Source: Solirubrobacteraceae bacterium (GTDB lineage: Bacteria > Actinomycetota > Thermoleophilia > Solirubrobacterales > Solirubrobacteraceae). Taken from it: a DNA stretch of 12,536 nucleotides. The DNA lies in contig JADGIB010000077.1 of the NCBI GenBank assembly GCA_019683665.1, positions 1 to 12,536 on the forward strand. Reading direction: 5' to 3'. Positions within the stretch are counted from its first letter, which is position 1, and each line of letters opens with the position of its first letter. Below, in pieces: positions 6,699 through 12,536 of this stretch. Below the pieces are notes generated by a model, which saw only the letters and a program-made list of their open reading frames with translations, had not been told where the DNA came from and did no database searches. The position numbers and the translations under genes are program-made.

Positions 6699-6702
6699 GG
6701 CT
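6697..6702 (+). promoter_or_regulatory. candidate -10 box for the amidase gene
   Basis: TAGGCT fits TANNNT and ends 9 nt before the amidase ATG, giving at most a leader of 2 or 3 nt. No Shine-Dalgarno sequence lies between. It overlaps the opposing box by the central TA, a layout described for symmetric bidirectional promoters. Confidence 0.42.
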
Positions 6703-6711
6703 CCCGCGCCC

Positions 6712-8100
6712 ATGGACGCCGTCGATCTCGCCTTCGCCGGACTCGCCCGCCAGGCCGAGCTCGTCGCCGCCGGGGAGGTGTCGTCGCGGGAGCTCGTCGA
6801 CCTCGCGCTCGCGCGCATCGAGCGGCTCGACCCGCGCCTGAACGCGTTCCGGGTCGTCTTCGGCGAGCGCGCTCGCGTCGAGGCCGACCAGGCCGACGCG
6901 CGCCGCGCCGCGGGGGACGCGCGCCCGCTGCTGGGGGTGCCGGTCGCGGTCAAGGACGACATGGACGTGGCCGGGGAGCCGACCTGCCTCGGCACCCGCG
7001 GCGTGCGCGCCCCGGCCGCGGCCGACAGCGCGATCGTGCGCCGGCTGCGCGACGCGGGCGCCATCGTCGTCGGCAAGACGAACGTGCCGGAGCTGACGCT
7101 GTGGCCGTTCACCGAGACGGCGACCTGGGGCGCGACCCGCAACCCGTGGGACCCGGACCGCACGCCGGGCGGCTCGAGCGGCGGCAGCGCGAGCGCGGTC
7201 GCCGCCGGCTTCGTCGCGGCCGCGACCGCGTCCGACGGGCTGGGCTCGATCCGCATCCCGGCCGCCTGCTGCGGCCTGTTCGGGCTGAAGGCGCAGAAGG
7301 GGCGGGTGCCGCTCGACCCCGGCGTCAACGACTGGCACGGGCTCGTCCACTACGGGACGGTGACGCGGACGGTGCGCGACACCGCCCTGTTCCTCGACGT
7401 CGTCGCCGACCGCCCGTCGTGGGGCGCGTTCGCCGACGCGGCCGCGCGCGCGCCCGGGCCGCTGCGGATCGCGCTCTCGCTCAAGGTGCCGCCGCCGCTG
7501 GCGGCGCCGCTCGACGCGCGCGTGCGCGACGCGGTGCTCGCGCTCGCCGACACGCTGCGCGGGCTCGGCCACAGCGTGATCGAGCGCGACCCCGACTACG
7601 ACGCGGCCGTGCTCGCGCGGGCGCTGAGCCGGTACGTGTGCGGCGCCGCCGACGCGGCCGCCGCGCTCGAGCGGCCCGACGCGCTCGAGCGGCGCACGCG
7701 CGGGATGGTGCGGATCGGCCGCGCGGTGCCGCGGTCGGTGCTCGCCCGGTCGCGGGCCGAGGAGGCGGAGGCGGCGGCCCGGATCGCCCGCCTGTGGGAC
7801 GACGTCGACGTGCTCCTGACGCCGGCGATCACGCAGCTGCCGCTGCCGGTCGGGCGCTTCGAGGGGCGCGGGGCGCTGTGGACGTTCAACGGCTCCGGCC
7901 GCTTCGTCCCGCACCTCGGCTGGTGGAACCTCACCGGCCAGCCGGCGGCGTCGGTGCCGGCCGGGTTCACGCCCGACGGGGTGCCGCTCGCCGCGCAGCT
8001 CGTCGGGCGCGCCGACGACGAGGCGACGCTGCTGTCGCTCGCCGCGCAGCTCGAGGCCGAGCTCGACTGGGCGGGCCGCCGACCGGAGCTCGCGGCCTGA
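6712..8100 (+). CDS. amidase signature family hydrolase
   Basis: A complete 462-residue amidase-signature enzyme, predicted cytosolic, that hydrolyses an amide bond with a Ser-cisSer-Lys triad. Lys81 is in VAVKDDMDV. The Gly/Ser-rich block TPGGSSGGSASAV (151-163) supplies cis-Ser155. Ser179 in DGLGSIRIPA is the nucleophile, 24 residues later, the spacing known from characterised family members. The N-terminal helix region (EVSSRELVDLALARIERLDPRLNAF, 22-46, with its usual breaks) is typical. The C-terminal part ends with GRADDEATLLSLAAQLE (about 435-451), as in other family members. No GatB or GatC gene is adjacent, so a role as the GatA subunit of tRNA amidotransferase is less likely than a free amidase; the substrate is unknown. 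The ATG is set by the -10 box at 6697. The stop overlaps the next gene as TGATG, so the two are co-translated. Confidence 0.93.
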   Translation: MDAVDLAFAGLARQAELVAAGEVSSRELVDLALARIERLDPRLNAFRVVFGERARVEADQADARRAAGDARPLLGVPVAVKDDMDVAGEPTCLGTRGVRAPAAADSAIVRRLRDAGAIVVGKTNVPELTLWPFTETATWGATRNPWDPDRTPGGSSGGSASAVAAGFVAAATASDGLGSIRIPAACCGLFGLKAQKGRVPLDPGVNDWHGLVHYGTVTRTVRDTALFLDVVADRPSWGAFADAAARAPGPLRIALSLKVPPPLAAPLDARVRDAVLALADTLRGLGHSVIERDPDYDAAVLARALSRYVCGAADAAAALERPDALERRTRGMVRIGRAVPRSVLARSRAEEAEAAARIARLWDDVDVLLTPAITQLPLPVGRFEGRGALWTFNGSGRFVPHLGWWNLTGQPAASVPAGFTPDGVPLAAQLVGRADDEATLLSLAAQLEAELDWAGRRPELAA

Positions 8101-8870
8101 TGCTCGTCGAGGTGGCCGAGGAGGCGGCGCGGGCCGGCGCCGCGGTGCTCGTGCCGCGCTTCGGGCGCGAGCGGGCGCTGGCGGCGAAGTCGTCGCCGAC
8201 CGACCTCGTCAGCGAGGCCGACCTGGCCAGCGAGCGGGCGATCCGGGAGGTCCTCGCCGCCCGGCGGCCCGACGACGGCGTGCTGGGGGAGGAGGGCACC
8301 GGCGACGTGCCCGGGACGACCGGGCTGCGCTGGGTCGTCGACCCGCTCGACGGCACGATCGACTTCCTGTACGGCATCCCGCAGTGGTGCGTGAGCGTCG
8401 CCGTCGAGGACGACGAGGGCGCGGTCGCCGGGGTCGTGTTCGACCCGCTGCGCGACGAGTGCTTCGCCGCGGCCCGCGGCGCGGGCGCGACGCTGAACGG
8501 CCGCCCGCTGCCGGCCGGCCGCGCCGCCGACCCGCCGCCGCTGGCCCAGGCGCTGGTCGCCACCGGGTTCGGCTACGACAGCCGCGTCCGCGAGGCGCAG
8601 GGCGCCCGCGTCGCCGCGCTGCTGCCGCAGGTCCGCGACATCCGCCGCGCCGGGAGCGCCGCGCTCGACCTCTGCTGGACCGCGCTCGGCCGCCACGACG
8701 TCTACTACGAGTGGGGCGTCCAGCGCTGGGACCACGCCGCCGCGGGCCTCGTCTGCCGCGAGGCCGGCCTCGAGGTCACCGCACTGGCGGGCGACGACGT
8801 GCTCCCGCCCGGCCTGGCCGCCGGGCCGCAGCCGCTGCTGGACGCGGTCCTGGCCCGCGTCGCGGGCTGA
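8100..8870 (+). CDS. inositol monophosphatase family protein
   Basis: A complete 256-residue member of the Mg-dependent inositol monophosphatase/FBPase superfamily, which removes phosphate from small phosphorylated alcohols or sugars. The metal and catalytic motifs are intact: SEAD with Asp41, GEEG with Glu64-Glu65, WVVDPLDGTIDF (78-89) with Asp81, Asp84 and Thr86, and QRWDHAAAG (208-216) with Asp211 as the third metal ligand. RRAGSAALDLC (182-192) is the typical substrate-pocket segment. Inositol-1-phosphate is one option; histidinol phosphate, fructose-1,6-bisphosphate and PAP phosphatases of the same fold cannot be excluded. The ATG overlaps the amidase TGA by one base. It ends 8 nt from the convergent HTH-LAGLIDADG gene, with its stop inside a palindrome. 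Confidence 0.92.
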   Translation: MLVEVAEEAARAGAAVLVPRFGRERALAAKSSPTDLVSEADLASERAIREVLAARRPDDGVLGEEGTGDVPGTTGLRWVVDPLDGTIDFLYGIPQWCVSVAVEDDEGAVAGVVFDPLRDECFAAARGAGATLNGRPLPAGRAADPPPLAQALVATGFGYDSRVREAQGARVAALLPQVRDIRRAGSAALDLCWTALGRHDVYYEWGVQRWDHAAAGLVCREAGLEVTALAGDDVLPPGLAAGPQPLLDAVLARVAG

Positions 8871-8883
8871 CGGGCCGGTCAGC
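8866..8883. terminator. 18-bp near-perfect palindrome spanning both convergent stop codons
   Basis: GCTGAC, a 6-nt centre and GTCAGC form a palindrome with a single mismatched pair. It contains the TGA of the phosphatase gene and the TGA (TCA on plus) of the opposing gene. A competing 7-bp stem (CGGGCCG at 8871-8877 with CGGCCCG at 8888-8894) overlaps it. No T-tract is present, so intrinsic termination is only possible, not shown. Confidence 0.4.
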
Positions 8884-9610
8884 GCTTCGGCCCGATGAAC
8901 GCGTCGAGCGCGGCGACGGCGTCGCGCCGGGCCACCGACACGTCCGTCGCGTTCATCCGGCGCCAGGCGATGCCGAGCCGGTCGCACGCGTCGGTGAACA
9001 GCCGCCGGATGTCGGCGGACTCGTTGCCGAACGTGTAGCGCGGGTACGCGTACGTGCGTCCGCCGACCGTAACGCGGTTGACGAAGCGCGAGCCGTCCGA
9101 CTCGACGAGGCCACGCAGGAAGGCGCGCGGGTGCTCGTCGACGATCTCCTGCTGCCACGGGGCGAGCCGGATCGGGCGCTCGTGCTTGGGACCCGGGCCG
9201 TGCTGAGGGAACAGCGCCGGCCAGTGCTTGGAGTAGGCGCCGACCGCCACGCAGCCGGGGCGGGCGGTCAGCGCGACGGCGTGGCCCGGCATGACCGCGG
9301 CGATCGCGTCGGCGCAGCGGCGCTGGATCTCCCGGTGCCGGGCGTCGATCGAGATCACGAGGCGGTGGACGCTGCGCGGGAACCGGGCCAGGTACCCGTC
9401 GCCGAGGTACAGCCCGAGCAGGTACGCGTACGGCTCGCGGGGCAGGCGAGCCCAGTCGTAGTCGGCCGTGCGCGGCCCGCGGCGCTGGCGGCCGGTGCGC
9501 CAGCCGCGGACGGTGCCGCGCGGGACGCCGGTGCGCCGGCTGATCTCGCTGTCGCTCAGGCCCTCCGCGGCGAGGGCCAGAACGGCGCGATGCTCGGCGT
9601 CGGGTCGCAT
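8879..9610 (-). CDS. HTH and LAGLIDADG-type protein, function unknown
   Basis: A 243-residue protein with an N-terminal helix-turn-helix (about 7-39: LALAAEGLSDSEISRR, then TGVPRGTVRGWRTG) and two LAGLIDADG-like helices. Motif 1 is LLGLYLGDG (64-72) and motif 2 is LRGLVESDG (165-173); both keep their acidic residue (Asp71, Asp172). The middle block YSKHWPALFPQHGPGPKHER (126-145) and the C-terminal VSVARRDAV (225-233) resemble a widespread actinobacterial family that I recall from Streptomyces under names such as HTH domain protein. This could be a free homing endonuclease or, like WhiA, a DNA-binding regulator built from that fold; the HTH and its conservation favour the second, but this is inference. 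The ATG lies 7 nt after the 3' end of tRNA-Leu(CAA), with at best a weak GACGG upstream, so its mRNA probably comes from the tRNA promoter or is released by tRNA processing. Confidence 0.85.
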   Translation of the reverse strand: MRPDAEHRAVLALAAEGLSDSEISRRTGVPRGTVRGWRTGRQRRGPRTADYDWARLPREPYAYLLGLYLGDGYLARFPRSVHRLVISIDARHREIQRRCADAIAAVMPGHAVALTARPGCVAVGAYSKHWPALFPQHGPGPKHERPIRLAPWQQEIVDEHPRAFLRGLVESDGSRFVNRVTVGGRTYAYPRYTFGNESADIRRLFTDACDRLGIAWRRMNATDVSVARRDAVAALDAFIGPKR

Positions 9611-9617
9611 CCGTCAG

Positions 9618-9702
9618 TGCGGCGGGTGGGATTCGAACCCACATGCCCTTTCAGGCAGCAGGGTTTGAGCCTGCCGTGTATCACCAGTTCCACCACCGCC
9701 GC
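9618..9702 (-). tRNA. tRNA-Leu (anticodon CAA)
   Basis: An 85-nt class II tRNA. The acceptor stem GCGGCGG/CCGCCGC pairs perfectly with discriminator A. The D arm closes GTG/CAC. The anticodon stem GCAGG/CCTGC encloses loop CTCAAAC, so the anticodon is CAA (reads UUG). A long variable arm is followed by T arm GTGGG-TTCGAAT-CCCAC. CCA is not encoded. It reads UUG, a rare Leu codon in such a GC-rich genome. Confidence 0.97.
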
Positions 9703-9713
9703 GTGTGCGGCGA

Positions 9714-9719
9714 ATGATA
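9714..9719 (-). promoter_or_regulatory. candidate -10 box for tRNA-Leu(CAA)
   Basis: TATCAT on the minus strand is a good -10 hexamer ending 11 nt before the tRNA 5' end, which leaves a short leader for RNase P. No clear -35 is seen. It may also drive the HTH-LAGLIDADG gene that follows the tRNA. Confidence 0.5.
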
Positions 9720-9720
9720 G

Positions 9721-9734
9721 GTCCCGGGCGGGAC
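9721..9734 (-). terminator. small inverted repeat after the membrane protein gene
   Basis: GTCCC, GGGC, GGGAC gives a 5-bp stem with a 4-nt loop, 15 nt past the stop of the membrane protein gene and just upstream of the tRNA -10 box. There is no U-run, so it is weak evidence for a terminator or for an operator at the tRNA promoter. Confidence 0.25.
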
Positions 9735-9748
9735 GCGGTGGGCCGTGT

Positions 9749-10228
9749 CTACGCCGGCGCGGCGCCCGGATCGCGCGGCCGCTCGACCTCGACGTTCCAC
9801 TCCTGCTGGAAGCCGCGCATCGCGAACGCGATGAGCAGGAGCTGGACCGGGATGAGCAGGAGCGTGATGAGGCCGAGCAGGCCGGAGTCGACGGCCGGGT
9901 CGGTGAAGCCGGTCCTGTCGCGCGCGAGCCACTCGGGCCCGGCGATCGCGGCGAAGATCAGCAGGATGATCCCGAGCGCGGCCGACACCGGCAGCGTCCC
10001 GCGCGACCACCGCGCGCAGTAGAAGGCGAGGACGAGGTACACGCCCATGTAGGCGACGAGCACGCCCTTGGCGCCGGCGAGCGCGTCCCACCCGCCGATC
10101 GCGACGACCGCCATGAGCGCCACACTGACGAGGAGCAGGACGATCACCGCGGCCTTGGTCGCCTTCGACGAGGCCTTGCGGCGGTTGGGGTGATCGATGA
10201 CGATGTCGCCCCGGTCCTCTCCGGCCAT
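9749..10228 (-). CDS. four-helix membrane protein of unknown function
   Basis: A 159-residue protein with a basic, soluble N-terminus (1-25, including HPNRRKASSKATK) and four hydrophobic helices near 26-46, 54-72, 80-97 and 114-138, ending in a charged tail. I do not recognise a family; there is no catalytic motif. The even helix count puts both ends on the same side, cytosolic by the positive-inside rule. The ATG at 10228 is chosen over longer readings to its left because a near-consensus TATGAT box ends 7 nt before it, and the longer reading would run antisense through a tRNA gene. The gene sits alone between two tRNA-Leu genes on opposite strands, and its promoter region reaches into the 5' part of tRNA-Leu(UAG). 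Confidence 0.8.
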   Translation of the reverse strand: MAGEDRGDIVIDHPNRRKASSKATKAAVIVLLLVSVALMAVVAIGGWDALAGAKGVLVAYMGVYLVLAFYCARWSRGTLPVSAALGIILLIFAAIAGPEWLARDRTGFTDPAVDSGLLGLITLLLIPVQLLLIAFAMRGFQQEWNVEVERPRDPGAAPA

Positions 10229-10235
10229 GTGCCGG

Positions 10236-10241
10236 ATCATA
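10236..10241 (-). promoter_or_regulatory. -10 box for the four-helix membrane protein gene
   Basis: TATGAT on the minus strand matches the -10 consensus at five of six positions and ends 7 nt before the ATG, implying a leaderless mRNA. Any -35 would fall within the first 25 nt of tRNA-Leu(UAG); TTCCAC there is the closest candidate and is weak. Confidence 0.6.
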
Positions 10242-10248
10242 CGACCGC

Positions 10249-10330
10249 GCGGGCGTGGTGGAACCGGTAGACACGCTGGGTTTAGGTCCCAGTGGCGCAA
10301 GCCGTGGGGGTTCGAGTCCCTCCGCCCGCA
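10249..10330 (+). tRNA. tRNA-Leu (anticodon UAG)
   Basis: An 82-nt class II tRNA. The acceptor stem GCGGGCG/CGCCCGC pairs perfectly with discriminator A. D arm GTG/CAC is followed by anticodon stem CTGGG/CCCAG around loop TTTAGGT, giving anticodon UAG (reads CUA and, by wobble, other CUN). The variable arm (TGGCGCAAGCCGT) forms a short stem. T arm is GGGGG-TTCGAGT-CCCTC with one G-U pair. CCA is not encoded. Confidence 0.97.
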
Positions 10331-10337
10331 TCTCGGC

Positions 10338-10349
10338 GCCCGGCCGGGC
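10338..10349 (+). terminator. 12-nt GC palindrome after tRNA-Leu(UAG)
   Basis: GCCCGGCCGGGC is a perfect palindrome 7 nt past the tRNA. As RNA it allows only a 4-bp stem with a 4-nt loop and no U-tract follows. It is the only candidate termination structure between the tRNA and the next gene. Confidence 0.2.
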
Positions 10350-10399
10350 CCGCCTGGCAGGATGCTCCCGCTCAACCCGGACGACAGGGAGGATCCGAC

Positions 10400-11723
10400 C
10401 TGAGGCGACGCGACCTGCTCCGAAGCGGCCTGGCCGCCGGAGCGATCCCGTGGCTCGGCGGCGGCACCGCCGCGGCCCGGCAGGCGTCCGACGACGCTCC
10501 GCCGGGCGCCGCGCCCGGCGGCTTCGCCGCGACGGTCCTGGCCAACGGCGACGCGAACTTCCAGGCGCTCTTCGCGCTCGGCGCCGCCGGCTACGGCGCC
10601 GCCGAGTTCGGCGAGGTCACCACCGCGATCGACGCGGCCCGCGCGGGCGGCGGCGGCCGGCCGCGACGGCCGACGCGTTCTGGAAGCTCGGCGTGCGCGT
10701 CCAGGCGATCGGGGACGCGGCCCGCGAGCGCGGCGACGAGGTGACCGCCCGCGGCGCCTACCTGCGCGCCGCGAAGTACCTGACGCTGCCGCTCTTCCTC
10801 GCGCTCGCCACCGACCGCCGCAGCACCGCCGACCAGCGCGAGCTGTACCGGGCGATGAACCGCCTGTGGACGGCCGCTGCCCGCCGCTTTGGCTTCACGC
10901 CCGTCCGCATCCCCTACGGGCGCTCCCACCTGCCCGGCTGGTTCCTGCGCCCCGCCGGCCCGGTCCGCCCGCGGCGGACGATCATCCTCAACAACGGCAA
11001 CGACGCCCAGAACGTCGACCTCTACGCCTGGGGCGGGCGCGCCGCGATCGAGCGCGGTTGGAACGCGCTCATCTTCGAGGGCCGGGGCAGGGCGCGATGT
11101 GGTTCGAGCGCGGGATCCCGTTCCGCCCCGACTGGGAGCACGTCGTCACGCCGATCGTCGCCTGGCTCGCCCGCCGGCCCGACGTCGACGCCAAGCGGAT
11201 CGCGATCATCGGCTGGAGCCAGGGCGGCGAGCTCGTCGCCCGCGCCGCCGCGCGCGAGCCGCGCCTCGCCGCCGTCATCCTCGACCCCGGCGTCACCGAC
11301 CTCGCGGCCACGATCCCGCTGCCGGCCGAGCTGTGGGACCTCATCCGCGACGGCCGCCGCGACGAGGCCAACGCCCAGTGGGCGGCGATCTACCCGGACC
11401 TCCCCGAGCAGACCCGGCTCACGTTCGACAAGTTCGTGCTGCCGTTCGGCCAGCCGACGTTCTACGACCAGATGCGCGCGCTGCTGGCCTACGACGTCCG
11501 CGACGAGATCCCGAAGATCCGCCGGCCCACGCTCGTCAGCCAGTACGAGCTCGACGACGCCGTCGGCGGGGAGGGCCGCCAGGTCTACGAGCGGCTGACC
11601 GTGCGGCGCAGGCGGTTCGTCGAGTTCACCCGCGCCGAAGGGGCCCAGTACCACTGCGGGCCGATGGCGCCGCAGTACCGCAACGAGGTCTTCTTCGACT
11701 GGCTCGACGAGGTCGTGCCCTAG
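10400..11723 (+). pseudogene. Tat-signal alpha/beta hydrolase, interrupted by two single-base frameshifts
   Basis: One gene is spread over three frames. Part 1 (10400 to about 10650) begins with RRRDLLRSGLAAGA, a twin-arginine signal. Part 2 (about 10665-11080) gives DAFWKLGVRVQ, the helical cap, IILNNGNDAQN and NALIFEG. Part 3 (about 11082-11723) resumes with PGQGAMWFERGIPFRPDWE and holds the nucleophile elbow GWSQGG, an acidic region ELDD and the His in QYHCGP, so the Ser-Asp-His triad is complete. The fold resembles cap-domain esterases/hydrolases of the DUF1100 and 2,6-dihydropseudooxynicotine hydrolase type. Adding one base in the GC run at about 10643-10668 and one in the G run at 11077-11087 restores a single 441-residue frame. 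The likely start is CTG at 10400: GGGAGG lies 7 nt upstream and no ATG, GTG or TTG exists in this frame after the tRNA. Either a recent pseudogene or two base-loss sequencing errors. The substrate is unknown. Confidence 0.82.
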
Positions 11724-12536
11724 CGGACCGCCGCGTCGCCAGCGCGAGGCCGAGGGCGACCGCGTAGAACCCGACGCCCGCCAGCGACGAGGCGGTCCAG
11801 CCGAGCGCGCCGTAGAGGGCGGCGCCGACCCCGGAGCCGATCGCCCCGCCGACGAAGCGGCCGGCCATGTACACCGACGTCAGCCGCCCGCTCGGCAGGC
11901 CGAGCGCGAACAGCGTGCTCTGGTTGACGACCTGGACCAGCTGGCCCGCCAGGTCGATCGCGACGATCCCGACGATCAGCGCGGCCGGCGACACGCGCCC
12001 GGCCGCGATCAGGCCGAAGCCGGCGAGGCCGAGCGTCAGCGCCCCGGCCGTCACCGCGCGCCCGTGGCCGGCGTCGTAGAGGCGCCCGGCGCCGCGCGCC
12101 CCGAGCACCCCGGCGGCGGCGACGAGGCCGAACAGGCCGATGACGCCCTCCGAGAGCCGGTACGGCGGGCCGGCGAGCATCGGCGCGAGCGTCGTCCACA
12201 GGACGCTGAAGGCCGCGAACGTCGTCGCCCCGTACGCGCACGCGACCCGCACCGGGGTCGAGGTGCGCAGCAGCCCGGCGATCGCGCGCACCTGCGCGGC
12301 GTAGCCCTCGCGGTGCGTCGGCGGCAGCGGCGGCAGGCGGCGCCACAGCAGCGCGCCGGTTGCGAGCACGAGCGTCCCGGCGAGCACGTACACGCCGCGC
12401 CAGCCGGCGACCTCGGCGACCCCGCCCGCCGCCGTGCGGGCCAGCAGCACCCCGCCGAGCAGGCCGCTGACGACCGCGCCGACCGTCCGCCCGCCCCGGC
12501 CGGGCTCGGCGAGGTCGGCCCCGATCGTGACCGCGC
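11626..12536 (-). CDS. MFS transporter (partial, N-terminus off window)
   Basis: The visible 302 residues are the C-terminal two-thirds of a 12-helix major facilitator superfamily permease, probably a drug or metabolite exporter. Reading from the window edge, ADLAEPGRGGRTVGAVVSGLLGGVLLART (with its usual loop break) corresponds to the helix 4-5 region, followed by GWRGVYVLAG and a cytosolic linker (LPPLPPTHREGY). Six more hydrophobic helices then form the C-terminal half, including GRLYDAGHGR and SVYMAGRFVGGAIGS. After the last helix (FYAVALGLALATRR) the frame continues for about 38 Arg/Pro/Ser-rich residues, which are antisense to the end of the hydrolase gene (98-nt overlap). This tail looks unlike MFS ends and may reflect a lost base near 11730; in the neighbouring frame a TAG lies at 11722-11720. 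Substrate cannot be called. Confidence 0.88.
   Translation of the reverse strand, partial: AVTIGADLAEPGRGGRTVGAVVSGLLGGVLLARTAAGGVAEVAGWRGVYVLAGTLVLATGALLWRRLPPLPPTHREGYAAQVRAIAGLLRTSTPVRVACAYGATTFAAFSVLWTTLAPMLAGPPYRLSEGVIGLFGLVAAAGVLGARGAGRLYDAGHGRAVTAGALTLGLAGFGLIAAGRVSPAALIVGIVAIDLAGQLVQVVNQSTLFALGLPSGRLTSVYMAGRFVGGAIGSGVGAALYGALGWTASSLAGVGFYAVALGLALATRRSARARPRRASRRRPRCGTAAPSARSGTGPLRRG

Noticed and set aside
8879..9610. Intein or group I intron homing endonuclease
   Set aside because: The protein stands alone with its own start and stop and an HTH; no split host gene, splice-junction residues or intron core is seen around it.
5488..9644. Several open frames of about 600-860 codons on both strands across the M28-like, amidase and phosphatase genes
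   Set aside because: All are out-of-frame or antisense readings of genes with intact catalytic motifs; their products are Arg/Ala/Pro-rich and have no domain signal.
9618..10330. tRNA genes as attachment sites of an integrated element
   Set aside because: No integrase, no direct repeat of either tRNA 3' end and no phage or plasmid genes are visible in the window.
10229..10375. N-terminal extension of the four-helix membrane protein through the tRNA-Leu(UAG) region
   Set aside because: It would be encoded antisense to a complete tRNA gene, and the TATGAT box places transcription start at the ATG at 10228.
10643..10668. Programmed ribosomal frameshift in the hydrolase gene
   Set aside because: A second unrelated break lies about 420 nt further on, neither site has a recognisable slippery heptamer with a downstream structure, and a simple base loss explains both.
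1..12536. CRISPR array, insertion sequence, rRNA or riboswitch
   Set aside because: I looked for regularly spaced repeats, terminal inverted repeats with a transposase, and conserved RNA cores, and saw none. There is also no stretch above 300 bases without a gene.

Overview
This is a very GC-rich window (visibly above 70 percent G+C, with strong G/C third-position bias). Nearly all of it is coding and the genes are tightly packed. The protein set suggests a high-GC actinobacterium: a mycobacterial-type aminoglycoside 2'-N-acetyltransferase, a DUF4389 membrane protein, an HTH-LAGLIDADG protein of a type common in Actinomycetota, and TANNNT -10 boxes 6-9 nt from start codons. The class Thermoleophilia (Solirubrobacterales-like) is my best guess, but it is inference. 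No insertion sequence, phage gene, CRISPR array or rRNA is visible.

Layout. (1) 1-1215, minus strand: a crotonase-fold gene coupled by a TGATG junction to an AAC(2')-I-like acetyltransferase that runs off the left edge. (2) 1247-3117, plus strand: a polytopic membrane protein overlapping by GTGA with an alpha/beta hydrolase of the epoxide hydrolase/haloalkane dehalogenase type. A 31-bp divergent region separates blocks 1 and 2, with a leaderless-type -10 box facing each way. (3) 6685-3101, minus strand: a three-gene cluster. It holds a membrane protein related to M28 peptidases but lacking its metal ligands, a PAS-GGDEF-EAL cyclic-di-GMP protein and a tandem DUF4389 membrane protein. (4) 6712-8870, plus strand: an amidase-signature enzyme coupled by TGATG to an inositol-monophosphatase-family phosphatase. 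Blocks 3 and 4 diverge from a compact region where two opposed -10 boxes share a TA step. (5) 8879-10330: the HTH-LAGLIDADG protein starting 7 nt after tRNA-Leu(CAA), then a four-helix membrane protein, then tRNA-Leu(UAG) on the other strand. (6) 10400-11723, plus strand: a Tat-signal alpha/beta hydrolase broken by two single-base frameshifts. (7) Right edge, minus strand: the C-terminal part of an MFS transporter.

How the genes may work together. Most are ordinary accessory metabolism (hydrolases, amidase, phosphatase, crotonase, exporter). The block that looks most like a dedicated module is block 3, which puts a degenerate peptidase-like membrane protein, a likely c-di-GMP phosphodiesterase and a small duplicated membrane protein in one transcriptional direction. 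The other points to check are the resistance-type acetyltransferase in a crotonase operon, the non-canonical start of the M28-like gene, and the tRNA-abutting HTH-LAGLIDADG gene.
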